DNA of 64,000 nucleotides from Cryobacterium sp. M96 (GCF_002929845.1 NZ_PJJS01000037.1:1-64000); one strand, 5' to 3'. Shown: positions 8,440 through 19,676, counted from the first letter of the stretch. Made by a program: numbers and translations. The notes: generated from the sequence alone by a model not told the origin.

Positions 8440-10089
8440 GTGTTCGGTGGCACCGGTAACGACCGCAGCGTGTGGCGGGACTGGCGGGACTGGCGGGACT
8501 GGCCGGCCAGGATCGGCGGACTGTGGCGTTCCTCGCTGCAGTTCCGCACGGTGACCATCACGGTGGCGCTGTCCGGGATGGCCATCATGGTGGTCGGGGT
8601 CTACATCTCCGCGAGTGTGGGCAACGACCTGTTTCAATCAAGACTGAACCAGGTGCTCGTCGACTCGAACCGGGCCACGACCGCCGCCCAGGGCATCTTC
8701 GACGCCTCCGACGCCGCGGACCGGGTGGAGGTGCAGACCCTGGTGGGCTCCGCCCGCACCCTGATTACCGCGGCATCCTCGTCCCAGATGATCGCCATCT
8801 TCCGGTCTCCCGGGCAGGACGCCTCCACTGTGGCGCCGCAGGACTCCTCGTCATTCGGTGATTCGACCGGCGTGATCACGCCCGCTCTCCGCCTCCAGGT
8901 GCAGGAGAAAGCCGGGGAGCAGTTTTGGCAGTCGGTGACGCTTGCGACGGATGACGGCGCGCTGGTTCCCGGCATCGTCGTCGGTTCCCAGCTCACCGTG
9001 CCGGTCGCCGGCCGGTACGAGCTGTACATCGGGTACAGCCTGGCCGACGCCGAGGCAACCCTGGCTTTCGTGCAGCGAACCCTCGGCATCGCCGGCCTGG
9101 TGCTGATCCTGCTGATCGGTGGCGTGACCTGGATTGTAGTGCGCTTCGTGGTCACCCCGATCCGCGTGGCCGCGGCCACCAGCGCGCGGCTGGCCTCCGG
9201 TGACCTCGGCGTGCGCATCCCGGAAAAAGGTGAAGACGTCATCGCGACGCTGGCCCGTTCCTTCAACGGCATGGCGGACAGCCTGCAGAGCCAGATCAAG
9301 GAACTCGCCGACCTGTCCGAGGTGCAGCAGCGCTTCGTGTCGGACGTCTCGCACGAGCTGCGCACCCCGCTGACGACGATCCGGTTGGCCGGCGACGTTC
9401 TCTATGACCACCGTGCCACGTTCCCGCCGGCGGTCGAACGCACGGCCGAGCTCCTGCACACGCAGGTCGAGCGCTTCGAGCTGCTGCTGAGCGACCTGCT
9501 CGAGATCAGCAAATACGACGCCGGGTCGGTGCAGCTGGAGACTGAGCCCACGAACCTGGTGCACCTGGCCGAGGACGCCATCGAAGGGTTGCGCTCGCTC
9601 GGCGACTCCAAGGGCACGGTGCTGACCCTGGTGGCACCGGGCGGGCACCTCGACGCGGACGTCGATCCCCGCCGCATCCGCCGCATCATGCACAACCTGA
9701 TCGGCAATGCCATCGAGCACGGAGAGGGCAAGCCGATCATCGTGTCCGTCGACAGCAACGAGAGCGCGGTGGCCCTGTCGGTGCGCGACTACGGCATGGG
9801 TATGAGCCAGGCCGAGATGGCCCACGTTTTCGACCGGTTCTGGCGGGCCGACCCGTCGCGCAAGCGCACCATCGGCGGCACCGGCCTCGGCCTGTCGATC
9901 TCCCTCGAAGACGCCGTCGTGCACGGCGGCTGGCTGCAGGTCTGGTCGCACCCGGGGGAGGGGTCGTGCTTCCGGCTGACCCTGCCGCGCAGCGCGAACG
10001 GAACGCTGTCGAGCTCGCCGAGCCCGCTGCCCCCGGCCGATGCAGGCGGCGGCACGGCCGCCGGAGAAACGGGAGGGCACTATGCGTAG
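8440..10089 (+). CDS. mtrB: sensor histidine kinase MtrB
   Basis: Membrane histidine kinase that phosphorylates MtrA. The 549-residue product has a membrane helix at 37-58, an extracytoplasmic sensor of about 150 residues, a second helix at 213-235, and a HAMP domain to about 287. The HisKA motif DVSHELRTPLTTIRL carries His305. The ATPase domain shows the N box (HNLIGNAIEHG), G1 (VRDYGMGM) and G2 (GGTGLGLSI). The GTG start lies 7 bp after mtrA. An odd feature is a perfect in-frame 9-bp repeat, three copies at 8473-8499, that encodes Trp-Arg-Asp three times ahead of the first helix. The C terminus is Ser/Pro/Gly-rich and the last codons overlap lpqB. Confidence 0.96.
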   Translation: MFGGTGNDRSVWRDWRDWRDWPARIGGLWRSSLQFRTVTITVALSGMAIMVVGVYISASVGNDLFQSRLNQVLVDSNRATTAAQGIFDASDAADRVEVQTLVGSARTLITAASSSQMIAIFRSPGQDASTVAPQDSSSFGDSTGVITPALRLQVQEKAGEQFWQSVTLATDDGALVPGIVVGSQLTVPVAGRYELYIGYSLADAEATLAFVQRTLGIAGLVLILLIGGVTWIVVRFVVTPIRVAAATSARLASGDLGVRIPEKGEDVIATLARSFNGMADSLQSQIKELADLSEVQQRFVSDVSHELRTPLTTIRLAGDVLYDHRATFPPAVERTAELLHTQVERFELLLSDLLEISKYDAGSVQLETEPTNLVHLAEDAIEGLRSLGDSKGTVLTLVAPGGHLDADVDPRRIRRIMHNLIGNAIEHGEGKPIIVSVDSNESAVALSVRDYGMGMSQAEMAHVFDRFWRADPSRKRTIGGTGLGLSISLEDAVVHGGWLQVWSHPGEGSCFRLTLPRSANGTLSSSPSPLPPADAGGGTAAGETGGHYA

Positions 10090-11764
10090 TCGAACCCGGA
10101 TGTTCGCTGGCCTGGTCGCGCTCGCGGTGGCCCTGACCGGATGCGCGGGAATCCCGCGCGACGGAGGCGTGCGCGCGGGGCAGACCGTGCAGCCCGGCGC
10201 CACCCCGGCACCCGTGTTCCTGCCCTCGCGACCGCAGAAGGACGCCACCCCCGAGGCGATCCTGCGCGGCTTCATCGACGCGGCGACGAGCCCCGACAAC
10301 GACTACGCGATAGCGCGGGAGTTCCTGGCTCCGAACTACAGCAGCTCCTGGGAGCCCGACTCCGGGGTGACCATCGACGACGCCACCGGGCGCAGCATCG
10401 TCTCCGTCGGCGAGGGTCAGATGCAGTTCTCGGTGAATCCGGTCGCCGAGGTGGATGAGCGCGGCGAGTACCGCGAGGTCGAGTCGCCCACCGCGGTGGC
10501 GTTGCGCTACCAGTTCGTGCAGGTCGGCGGCCAGTGGCGCATCGGCGCGGCCCCGAACGGCACGGTCGTCGATCGGAATATCTTTCAAGATGTCTTCACC
10601 GCCCAGGCGCTCTACTTCTTCGACCCGGGCTTTAGCTACCTGGTGCCCGATCTGCGCTGGTACCCGCGCAGTGGGGCTACTCTGACGAAGATCGTCAACG
10701 GACTGCTCGACGGCCCGAGCCCCTGGTTCACCGGAGCCGTCGTGACGGCGTTCCCCGACGGCACCAAGCTCACCGCCGATGCCGTGCAGGTCATCGCCAG
10801 GGACGCCAAGGTCGACCTCAACAGCGAAGCGCTGAACGCCGACCGGGTCACCCTGCAGCGAATGAAGGCCCAACTGTCCAACAGCCTTCCGCCCGGGCTG
10901 TCCGCCACCATCACCGTCAACCGCAACCTGCAGGACATCGCCGAGTTGAGTGCGAACGCCCCGACCGCGAATTCCCGCGTCGACGCCCGGGCGCTGATCC
11001 TGCGCGAGGGCGAATTCGGATTCCTGGCGGCAAGCGGTTCCTCGATCAGCCCGATCGCCGGATTGTCCGGCTCGATCGTCGCCCTGGACCCGACCTCCGT
11101 CACCCTCTCGCCCGGTCAGACCGCGGCCGCCGTGCTGACGGGAACGGGAGTGTACGGCGTCAGGGTCGGTGACGACCCGGTGCAGCTCGATCCCCGCCAG
11201 GGGTTGATCGCGCCTGCCATCGACAATTACGGCTTCGTCTGGTCGGTGCCCGCCGCCCGCCCCGGTGAACTGTTCGTGTACGGCCCGAACGGCGAAGCGA
11301 CCGCCGTCCCTACACCGTGGCCGGAAGTCTCGGCGATCCAGTCGTTGCGCGTGTCGCGGGACGGCACTCGGCTGATCGCCCTGCTCCAGTCGGGCAAGGA
11401 CAGCCGATTTGTCGTCAGCGCCATCACCCGGGACAAGAGCACTCCGGTCGCGCTGGGCGACGCGGTGCTTCTGGCCGCGCCGGGAGGCACGGCCGTGGAC
11501 GCGGCCTGGATCGACGAACTCACCGTGGCCTGCCTGACCCGCCTCCCCAGCGGTGAGGGACGGATCGTGGCCTTGCAGCTGGGTGGACTCACCACGCGCC
11601 TCGAGTCCGCGCCGGACAGCGTCACCATGGTCGGCAGCAACAACCTGCGCGACCTGCGTGCGCTCTCGTCCACGGGCGGTCTCCTGGTGCAGCGCGGTGC
11701 CGGCTGGCAGGAACGACTCGGCGGTGTCACCCTCCTGGCCACCCAGCAGGGCATCGGCGGGTAG
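10082..11764 (+). CDS. lpqB: lipoprotein LpqB
   Basis: Secreted lipoprotein that works with the MtrAB two-component system. The 560-residue product starts with a lipoprotein signal peptide and a lipobox (LAVALTGCAG) with Cys21. A GerMN-type domain follows in the first half (for example FFDPGFSYLVPDLRWYPR). The C-terminal half is beta-rich and propeller-like (DGTRLIALLQSG, DAAWIDELTVACL). I chose the ATG at 10082, which overlaps the final 8 bp of mtrB and has a purine-rich GGGAGGG just upstream; the open frame from 10040 lacks a signal peptide. The mtrA-mtrB-lpqB order is the standard actinobacterial arrangement. Confidence 0.95.
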   Translation: MRSRTRMFAGLVALAVALTGCAGIPRDGGVRAGQTVQPGATPAPVFLPSRPQKDATPEAILRGFIDAATSPDNDYAIAREFLAPNYSSSWEPDSGVTIDDATGRSIVSVGEGQMQFSVNPVAEVDERGEYREVESPTAVALRYQFVQVGGQWRIGAAPNGTVVDRNIFQDVFTAQALYFFDPGFSYLVPDLRWYPRSGATLTKIVNGLLDGPSPWFTGAVVTAFPDGTKLTADAVQVIARDAKVDLNSEALNADRVTLQRMKAQLSNSLPPGLSATITVNRNLQDIAELSANAPTANSRVDARALILREGEFGFLAASGSSISPIAGLSGSIVALDPTSVTLSPGQTAAAVLTGTGVYGVRVGDDPVQLDPRQGLIAPAIDNYGFVWSVPAARPGELFVYGPNGEATAVPTPWPEVSAIQSLRVSRDGTRLIALLQSGKDSRFVVSAITRDKSTPVALGDAVLLAAPGGTAVDAAWIDELTVACLTRLPSGEGRIVALQLGGLTTRLESAPDSVTMVGSNNLRDLRALSSTGGLLVQRGAGWQERLGGVTLLATQQGIGG

Positions 11765-11850
11765 CCCCTCCACCGATCGTGCGGAAGCCGGTTCTGCACC
11801 GGTTCGAGCCCCGCGCCCGGGCCGGCCGGGCCTGGCCCCACGATGGCGGG

Positions 11851-12531
11851 ATGCGCCCTCCAGCCGGCCTCTCCCGGGCTGCCCTCGACGCGTGGGCAGT
11901 TCTGATGCCCACCGAGTGCAGCGGCTGCGGCATGCCCGACCGGGCCCTGTGCGGGGTCTGCCGGGCAGCCCTGGCACCGCGGGCGCACAGCTCCGAACGA
12001 TCGGGTGTCCTGGTGTGGTCCGCTTTGGACTACTCCGGCGTGGCCAGGCGGGTCCTGGGAGCGTTCAAGGACGGTGGCCGAACGGATGCCGCCGGCGCGC
12101 TGGCCGGTCCGCTCCGGGTCGCCGTGGCTGCGGCGCTGGCCACCATACCGGAGGGTGCCGGGGTGCACCTCGTGACCGTCCCCTCGTCACAGCAGGCGTG
12201 GCGCATCCGTGGCTATCACCCGGTGGAGCTGCTGCTCCGTCACTCGGGGCTCCGGCCGACTCGGTTGCTCCGTACCGTGGGCGAGACGCAGGACCAGGTC
12301 GGACTGGGCAGCGCAGAGCGAGGCCGGAATCGAACGGGTTCGCTGGTCGCGAACCGGTCGCTGTCCGGCCTCCGTATCCTGGTCGTCGACGACATCCTGA
12401 CCACTGGGGCAACCGTGCTCGAGGTGCGACGTGCCCTGCTCGCTGCGGGCGGCGAGGTCGTCGGCGTGGCCACTCTGGCGGAAACACGGCGTCGTTTCCC
12501 CGTTGCCGAAAGTACATCGAAAACAGATTGA
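11851..12531 (+). CDS. ComF-family phosphoribosyltransferase-like protein
   Basis: A 226-residue ComF-type protein. The N-terminal four-cysteine zinc motif (CSGCG then CGVC) is followed by the phosphoribosyltransferase fold, with the PRPP-binding loop ILVVDDILTTGATVLEV near the C terminus. Members act in DNA uptake in competent bacteria, but in actinobacteria between lpqB and hpf the role is undefined. I chose the ATG at 11851 (MRPPAGLSRA); a GTG at 11779 would add 24 Arg-rich residues. It lies 86 bp after lpqB and about 100 bp before hpf, matching the order in mycobacteria (lpqB, comF-like, hpf, secA). Confidence 0.88.
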   Translation: MRPPAGLSRAALDAWAVLMPTECSGCGMPDRALCGVCRAALAPRAHSSERSGVLVWSALDYSGVARRVLGAFKDGGRTDAAGALAGPLRVAVAAALATIPEGAGVHLVTVPSSQQAWRIRGYHPVELLLRHSGLRPTRLLRTVGETQDQVGLGSAERGRNRTGSLVANRSLSGLRILVVDDILTTGATVLEVRRALLAAGGEVVGVATLAETRRRFPVAESTSKTD

Positions 12532-12631
12532 CAAAAGGCTGTGACTTATCCGGCGCGCACGGCTACGGTGGGTCGTGAAGGCGCGTAATAATCGCCCAGA
12601 TACGGGCGGTTCGCCAGATCTGGAGGTCGTC

Positions 12632-13336
12632 ATGGAAATTAACATCGTTGGACGAAACCTAGGGATCACTGATCGTTTCCGCGAGTATGCCACCGAGAAG
12701 GCCGAGAAGGTCGCCGGTCTTGCCGAGAAGGCGCTGGCTCTCGAGATCAAGCTGAGTCGCCACCGGGAGAAGAACGGTGCCACGGGCAACGACCGGGTCG
12801 AACTGACCCTGATCGGCAAGGGGCCGATTGTTCGAGCCGAAGCCGACGGCTCCGACAAGTACGCGGCGTTCGACGTCGCCCTGGGGCGGTTGCTCGAACG
12901 GGTGCGCCGTGCCAAGGACCGCCAGAAGCTGCACCGCGGCGGGGCCCACCGTCCCATCTCGTTGCACGACGCGGCATCCGTCGATTTCAGCGTGGTCGAC
13001 ATCAAGCCGGCCGACGCCGAGGTGCTCGAGCGGGTGCGCACCGGAGCAATCCCCGTCGTGAACGCGGAGACGCCGGCAACCGAAGAACCGGACGACGTCT
13101 ACAACCCCGTCGTCATCCGCCGCAAGGTTTTTGCGGCCGCACCGATGACCGTCGACGACGCCCTCTACTTCATGGAACTCGTCGGCCACGACTTCTACCT
13201 GTTCCAGGATGCCGTAACCAAGCGTCCGAGCGTCGTCTACCGTCGCAAGGGCTGGGACTACGGCGTGATCGAACTTGACGAGAACGCCGATGAGGCCGGG
13301 GAGGTCGTGCCGCCCTCCCGGGAGCGCAGCAACTGA
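12632..13336 (+). CDS. hpf: long-form ribosome hibernation promoting factor
   Basis: A 234-residue long-form HPF (S30AE family), which dimerises 70S ribosomes into inactive 100S particles in stationary phase. The N-terminal S30AE domain starts with EINIVGRNLGITDRFREYA. A linker joins it to the C-terminal dimerisation domain, whose signature is VVIRRKVFAAAPMTVDDAL followed by LVGHDFYLFQDA. I chose the ATG at 12632 because it is preceded by a good GGAGG at 12622-12626. The upstream region holds TTGACA (12528-12533) and a possible GTGACT/TACGGT pair (12541-12569) as promoter candidates. secA follows about 100 bp downstream under its own promoter. Confidence 0.95.
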   Translation: MEINIVGRNLGITDRFREYATEKAEKVAGLAEKALALEIKLSRHREKNGATGNDRVELTLIGKGPIVRAEADGSDKYAAFDVALGRLLERVRRAKDRQKLHRGGAHRPISLHDAASVDFSVVDIKPADAEVLERVRTGAIPVVNAETPATEEPDDVYNPVVIRRKVFAAAPMTVDDALYFMELVGHDFYLFQDAVTKRPSVVYRRKGWDYGVIELDENADEAGEVVPPSRERSN

Positions 13337-13347
13337 CCATCTAGCCT

Positions 13348-13356
13348 TGTTATAGT
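13348..13356 (+). promoter_or_regulatory. extended -10 promoter of secA
   Basis: TGTTATAGT is an extended -10 element (TGn plus TATAGT, hexamer 13351-13356). No good -35 hexamer lies 16-18 bp upstream. The expected transcription start near 13363 gives a secA leader of about 75 nt. Confidence 0.55.
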
Positions 13357-13390
13357 TGCCGCATGCCGGACGCTGTGAGCGTGCGGCAAC
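13355..13390 (+). promoter_or_regulatory. inverted repeat in the secA leader
   Basis: GTTGCCGCA (13355-13363) pairs with TGCGGCAAC (13382-13390). A smaller hairpin, ACGCT-gtg-AGCGT (13370-13382), lies inside. The left arm overlaps the -10/start region, so this could be a DNA operator, or a leader structure if transcription starts slightly upstream. A 10-bp palindrome GTGTGCACAC follows at 13401-13410. Confidence 0.4.
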
Positions 13391-13436
13391 GACGACAGGC
13401 GTGTGCACACGCCGTGACGACAAGTGGAGTGCATTC

Positions 13437-16247
<2,811 letters not shown>

Positions 16248-16357
16248 CCCGGTCAGGTCCGTGCGCCTTCATCGAACGATGGAGGCGCTCCCGGGGCCCA
16301 GAGCCGCCCGCACCGCGTGGATGCCGTTCATCACGGCGGGGCTCCGCGTCCGGTAAG

Positions 16358-16438
16358 CGAATTCGACGGAGATTCTCGGATGAAACTGCCTTTTCGGAGT
16401 TTTTAGAGTCGATTCCGGCGAAATCTCCGTCGAATTCG
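16358..16438. repeat. palindromic intergenic element, copy 1
   Basis: Arms CGAATTCGACGGAGATT (16358-16374) and its exact reverse complement (16422-16438) enclose a 47-nt loop. The loop contains the TTTTTAGAG motif seen in shorter form in copies 3, 5 and 6. It lies between the convergent ends of secA and the Rv3235-type gene. No flanking target duplication is visible and no T-run follows the second arm. Confidence 0.9.
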
Positions 16439-16691
16439 TTCGGGCTGCGCGGCGGAGTTCGACGGGGATCCGAACCGCTCGAGCGCCGCCGCGCATCCGG
16501 CGGGTCTTGTGGCCAGCATGGGAGAATCGACCCGCCGGGCCGGACCTCCGCGCTGGTCCCGCACTGGTCCGCAGCGGTCACACACGTTCGAGTCGCGTCG
16601 CGGTTCACTGCGCGCCTACCTCGGCAGTGGGAACAATCCCCTTGGAGCGCGCCCCCGGGGCGAGGGCTCATTTCTCCCGCGGAGCCGGTTG
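16439..16691. other. gene-free DNA between secA repeat and Rv3235-type gene
   Basis: About 250 bp with no supported gene. Open frames that cross it lack start signals and run antisense through the downstream gene. A solitary TTCGACGGGGAT near 16458 resembles half an arm of the palindromic element. Nothing else is recognisable. Confidence 0.5.
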
Positions 16692-17132
16692 TCACAACAC
16701 GTTGATAGCGCTGGCCCGCCAGCGTTGGTCCATCCCTTCCAGGCGCAGGGCCACGGCGCGAACGCGAACCTTACTGTGCACCATCACGACGGCCTCGATC
16801 ACGCCGTCTCGCGGCTCGGAAATCGTGACCCGCCCGATCGTGAACGCGGGCCGCTGGGCCTTCTGCCCCTTGACGGCGCGCGCCCGTGCCGAGAGCACCA
16901 CCCGTTTCAGCAGGTGCCGGTAAACGTCGTCGCTGACCCACCGGGCGAGCTGGTCGAGCTCTCGGGCGCCGGCAAGCACCTCGATCACGCAGCGGGTGAG
17001 GTTGATCAGCAGTGGCTCCGGGTCTGGCAGCTGGTCCCTGCTGCTCGGTTGGTGGCCGAAGAAGTCGTCCTGGACGAACTTGTTGTCCCTTGACCGGGGT
17101 TGGCGTGCCGGGGTGTTGGCTGGATCGCTCAT
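16692..17132 (-). CDS. Rv3235-family protein
   Basis: A 146-residue protein matching the Rv3235 family, a small actinobacterial group of unknown function found near secA. The N-terminal 45 residues are hydrophilic. The conserved C-terminal domain has LINLTRCVIEVLAGARELDQLARWVSDDVYRHLLKRV, then FTIGRVTISEPRDGVIEAVV, ending in LRLEGMDQRWRASAINVL. I chose the ATG at 17132 because GGAGGAG lies about 4 nt upstream. It is convergent with secA and divergent from the next gene. The synteny with secA, hpf, comF and lpqB supports the assignment. Confidence 0.85.
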   Translation of the reverse strand: MSDPANTPARQPRSRDNKFVQDDFFGHQPSSRDQLPDPEPLLINLTRCVIEVLAGARELDQLARWVSDDVYRHLLKRVVLSARARAVKGQKAQRPAFTIGRVTISEPRDGVIEAVVMVHSKVRVRAVALRLEGMDQRWRASAINVL

Positions 17133-17362
17133 GACTCCTCCGAGGTGCGTGAGTCCGCTGCCGGCGGCACACCTGCCGTGGCAATCGGGTGGTTCAAGGG
17201 GTTCGGGTGGATCCGGCGTGCGATGGAGCAGACATTCGGTGGAGCAGGTGTTGGCGAGGGTCAGGCACCCCCACGCGGGGGGGTACGGGCCGTGCTCGAC
17301 ACTCAATCAGCCGGGGACGGTGGTGTCGAGTGCTTTTAAGACCTGTGGATAACCCGGGCAGG

Positions 17363-18037
17363 ATGTTGGTCGTGCGGGCTAACTTCGGGACTGTGCGCTG
17401 GGACAACCTTTTCGACGACCTCGAGGGGCAGCTCGAACACGAGTTGCACGCCGAGGAGATCGACCTGCGCGCCGAAGAAGAACGGTTGCGGCTGGGTCGG
17501 CTGTCTCTGCGTAACCGATTGACCAACCTCGCGCGCACTCCCGCCGTCGCCGCAGATCCCCGGAAAGGATCAGAGCCCTGGACCGGGTCGGTCCCCGGTG
17601 CGGGTGTGCTGCGGATCGTGCTCGCGACGGGGGAGACGATCGCCGTGCGGCCGACCACATTCGGGCGGGATTGGCTGGCGGGTGACCTGCTGGACTCCGT
17701 CTCCGCCGGTTCCCAGTGCGTGCTCCCGCTGGCCGCCGTGGCCGGGGTCGTCCTGCGCCGGGGGGAGATCCCCGGATCGCTCGGCACCGAGCCCGAATCC
17801 GCAGCCCGGGTCGTGGACCGCATCGGCCTGGCGTTTGTGTTGCGAGACCTCTGCCGACGGCGCTCCAACTTGGAGGTGCACACCCGTGCGGGTGTGCTCC
17901 CCGGCACCATCGACCGGGTGGGCCGGGACCACATCGACCTGGCCCTGCACGCGCCGGGTACCCTGCGCCGCGAAGCGGAGGTGCACCAGTACCGCATCGT
18001 GCCGGTAGGCGAGATCCAGCTCGTACGGCTGGCCTAA
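17363..18037 (+). CDS. conserved hypothetical protein, unknown function
   Basis: A 224-residue soluble protein I do not recognise. The N terminus is acidic and probably helical (TVRWDNLFDDLEGQLEHEL, then EEIDLRAEEERLRLGRLSL). A mostly beta-strand region follows with PGAGVLRIVLATGETIAV and VRPTTFGRDWLAG, ending in YRIVPVGEIQLVRLA. No membrane segment or signal peptide is present. I chose the ATG at 17363; a GTG three codons later is possible. GTGGATAAC lies about 10 nt upstream as a -10-like element. A GC-rich hairpin (17267-17284) sits in the divergent spacer. The stop codon lies inside the first unit of the 13-bp tandem array that follows. Confidence 0.75.
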   Translation: MLVVRANFGTVRWDNLFDDLEGQLEHELHAEEIDLRAEEERLRLGRLSLRNRLTNLARTPAVAADPRKGSEPWTGSVPGAGVLRIVLATGETIAVRPTTFGRDWLAGDLLDSVSAGSQCVLPLAAVAGVVLRRGEIPGSLGTEPESAARVVDRIGLAFVLRDLCRRRSNLEVHTRAGVLPGTIDRVGRDHIDLALHAPGTLRREAEVHQYRIVPVGEIQLVRLA

Positions 18038-18251
18038 CCCTCTGGCCAAACCCTCTGCCCTAACCCTCTGGCCTAACCCTCTGGCCTAACCCTCTGGCCT
18101 AACCCTCTGCCCTAACCCTCTGGCCTAACCCTCTGGCCTAACCCTCTGGCCTAACCCCCTGGCCAAACCCTCTGGCCTAATCCTCTGCGCCAACGCTCTG
18201 CGCCAACGCTCTGCGCCAACCGTCTGCGCCAACCGTCTGCGCCAACCGTCC
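18031..18251. repeat. 13-bp tandem array, 17 units, over a stop codon
   Basis: Seventeen consecutive 13-bp units, exactly in register. Units 1-12 (18031-18186) are variants of GGCCTAACCCTCT, and units 13-17 (18187-18251) are variants of GCGCCAACGCTCT or GCGCCAACCGTCT. The first unit contains the last Ala codon and the TAA of the upstream gene. The period is not a multiple of three and the array is noncoding. Palindromic element copy 2 begins 50 bp further on. Confidence 0.95.
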
Positions 18252-18301
18252 GCGCTGAGCCGCCGTGCCTTTCGCATTCACAGCCCGCAGCAACTCGTCC
18301 G

Positions 18302-18386
18302 AACGAATTCGACGGAGATTTGAGTCTGAACAGCCCGTTTGGGCTCGAGAACGGTGGTTTGACCAAGAATCTCCGTCGAATTGGTT
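18302..18386. repeat. palindromic intergenic element, copy 2
   Basis: Arms AACGAATTCGACGGAGATT (18302-18320) and AATCTCCGTCGAATTGGTT (18368-18386) pair at 18 of 19 positions around a 47-nt loop. It lies between convergent genes. Like copy 4 it has the TTGG variant at the right end. The two also share flanks: CCGCCGTG(C/T)CTTTCG about 45 bp to the left and TTGGTTC(A/G)ACGCCGGG running off the right arm. Confidence 0.9.
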
Positions 18387-18497
18387 CAACGCCGGGGACA
18401 GCGGTCCGCCTGGATGAGCAGCGTGCCCCCGTGTGGTCAGCCCTGACCCTCCGGGAGTGGCACAACCACACGACGAGGATGCATCAATCTAGCCGGG

Positions 18498-18830
18498 TCA
18501 GTCGTCGGGACGGATGATCGTGCCGCCGGACAGCTCGGGGATGTTCCCGAAGTCCGACTGCTGCCACAGCGACATGCGCCGGGCCTCTTCGTACTTGGCC
18601 TCGATGAAAGACTCGAGCACGATCCGTTCGACCCGCCACACGCCCGCGCTGCCGGCCCCGATCGTGCCTGCGCCGCCCGCCGGGGTGCTCTGGGTGCCGA
18701 GCCGGATGGCCGGCAGCTCACCGGTGCGCACCAGCTCCAGCACCTCGGCCACCGTCAACGAGAGGATCTCCGCGGTGTCGGCCAGGGTGAGGAACCGGCC
18801 CACACTGGAAGCAGCCCCGGAATCGTTCAT
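18498..18830 (-). CDS. small excisionase/BldC-like HTH protein
   Basis: A 110-residue protein with an N-terminal MerR/excisionase-type helix-turn-helix: FLTLADTAEILSLTVAEVLE then LVRTGELPAIRLG, followed by a wing that ends WRVERIVLESFIEAKYEEA. In this family (BldC-like) the domain binds DNA as single or tandem units. The wing holds an unusual Gly/Ala/Thr-rich insertion (TPAGGAGTIGAGSAG). The C-terminal 25 residues are polar. The ATG lies 6 nt after GATAAT (complement of 18837-18842), so the mRNA is probably leaderless. The divergent SAF protein/ATPase pair is a plausible but unproven target. Confidence 0.8.
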   Translation of the reverse strand: MNDSGAASSVGRFLTLADTAEILSLTVAEVLELVRTGELPAIRLGTQSTPAGGAGTIGAGSAGVWRVERIVLESFIEAKYEEARRMSLWQQSDFGNIPELSGGTIIRPDD

Positions 18831-19041
18831 GGATCGATTATCCGTCGGCGGGCGGGCCCTAATCGGGGCGGAGTGAGGCTGTGGATAACTTTCCCGCGTG
18901 GGGGCGAAGACGACCACGATGGACGTCGAGGCGGATTCCCGGGTCAAACGGAGTTTCGAGTCGAAACTATTGAGTCGGCACCATCGATCCGGCTCCATCG
19001 AGTCAGCACCAATTGAGTCAGTATTGGGGAGGCAGGCGCCC

Positions 19042-19674
19042 GTGAGCAAGACCGCCAGGAACGCACGACCGAAATTCTGGTTCGATCCGCGATTCGCGAT
19101 CGGGCTGGCGCTCGTGGTCGCCGCCGTCGGAGGCGTCTATCTGATCGTCTCCGCCGCCGACCGGTCCACGGCGGTGTTCACCGCGCGCTCGGCGCTCGCC
19201 GTCGGGGACCGAGTGGAGGCATCCGACCTCGTGGCCACGCAGGTGCGGCTTGGTGTAACGGGAGACCTGTACGTGACCCCCGACGGGCTGCCGGATGACG
19301 GGCTGGTCGTCACCCGCACGATCGCCGCCGGGGAACTCGTGCCTGCGTCCGCGGTCGGGCGCACCGCCGGCACCGAGGTCACGAGCGTGGTCGTTGAGCT
19401 GACCAGCGCCCTGGCCTCGAACATCGGTCCCGGCTCCGTGGTCGACGTCTGGTCCGCCCGCAAAACGGACCCGAACACGTTCGGGCCGCCGACGGTGCTC
19501 GTCGACCAGGCCGCGGTCGTGCGTCTGGTCGAGCCCACGGGGCTCGTGGCGGGAGGCGGCATCCGAACACTTGAGATCCTGGTGCCGAAGGGAGCCGTCG
19601 CGGCGGTGCTGGAGTCCATCGCGAACCGCGACGCCATCGCGGTTGTGCCCGTCAACGCACCGCTGGAGAAGTAA
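19042..19674 (+). CDS. SAF-domain membrane protein (CpaB-like)
   Basis: A 210-residue protein with one N-terminal membrane helix (FAIGLALVVAAVGGVYLIVS). An SAF domain follows (TARSALAVGDRVEASDLVATQ through RTIAAGELVPASAVG) and then a C-terminal beta region, as in CpaB pilus-assembly proteins and related periplasmic proteins. I prefer the GTG at 19042 (VSKTARNARPKFWFDP), which has GGGAGG about 9 nt upstream. A GTG at 18898 would add 48 residues, but codons 23-44 of that extension are poor in third-position G/C, unlike the rest. The stop is 2 bp before the ATPase gene, so the two form an operon. No other tad pilus genes are visible. Confidence 0.82.
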   Translation: MSKTARNARPKFWFDPRFAIGLALVVAAVGGVYLIVSAADRSTAVFTARSALAVGDRVEASDLVATQVRLGVTGDLYVTPDGLPDDGLVVTRTIAAGELVPASAVGRTAGTEVTSVVVELTSALASNIGPGSVVDVWSARKTDPNTFGPPTVLVDQAAVVRLVEPTGLVAGGGIRTLEILVPKGAVAAVLESIANRDAIAVVPVNAPLEK

Positions 19675-19676
19675 AC

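Noticed and set aside
18031-18251. CRISPR array
   Set aside because: The 13-bp units are contiguous with no spacers, and no cas genes are present.
18031-18251. Telomere-like TTAGGG sequence
   Set aside because: The minus strand contains GGGTTAGG by chance of the unit sequence. The period is 13 bp, it is internal, and nothing indicates a linear end.
18151-18471. Minus-strand 106-codon frame across the tandem array and copy 2
   Set aside because: Its repeated Trp/Arg/Gly pattern is the frame-shifted reading of the 13-bp array, and the similarity to the frame over copy 4 comes from shared repeat DNA. No start signals.
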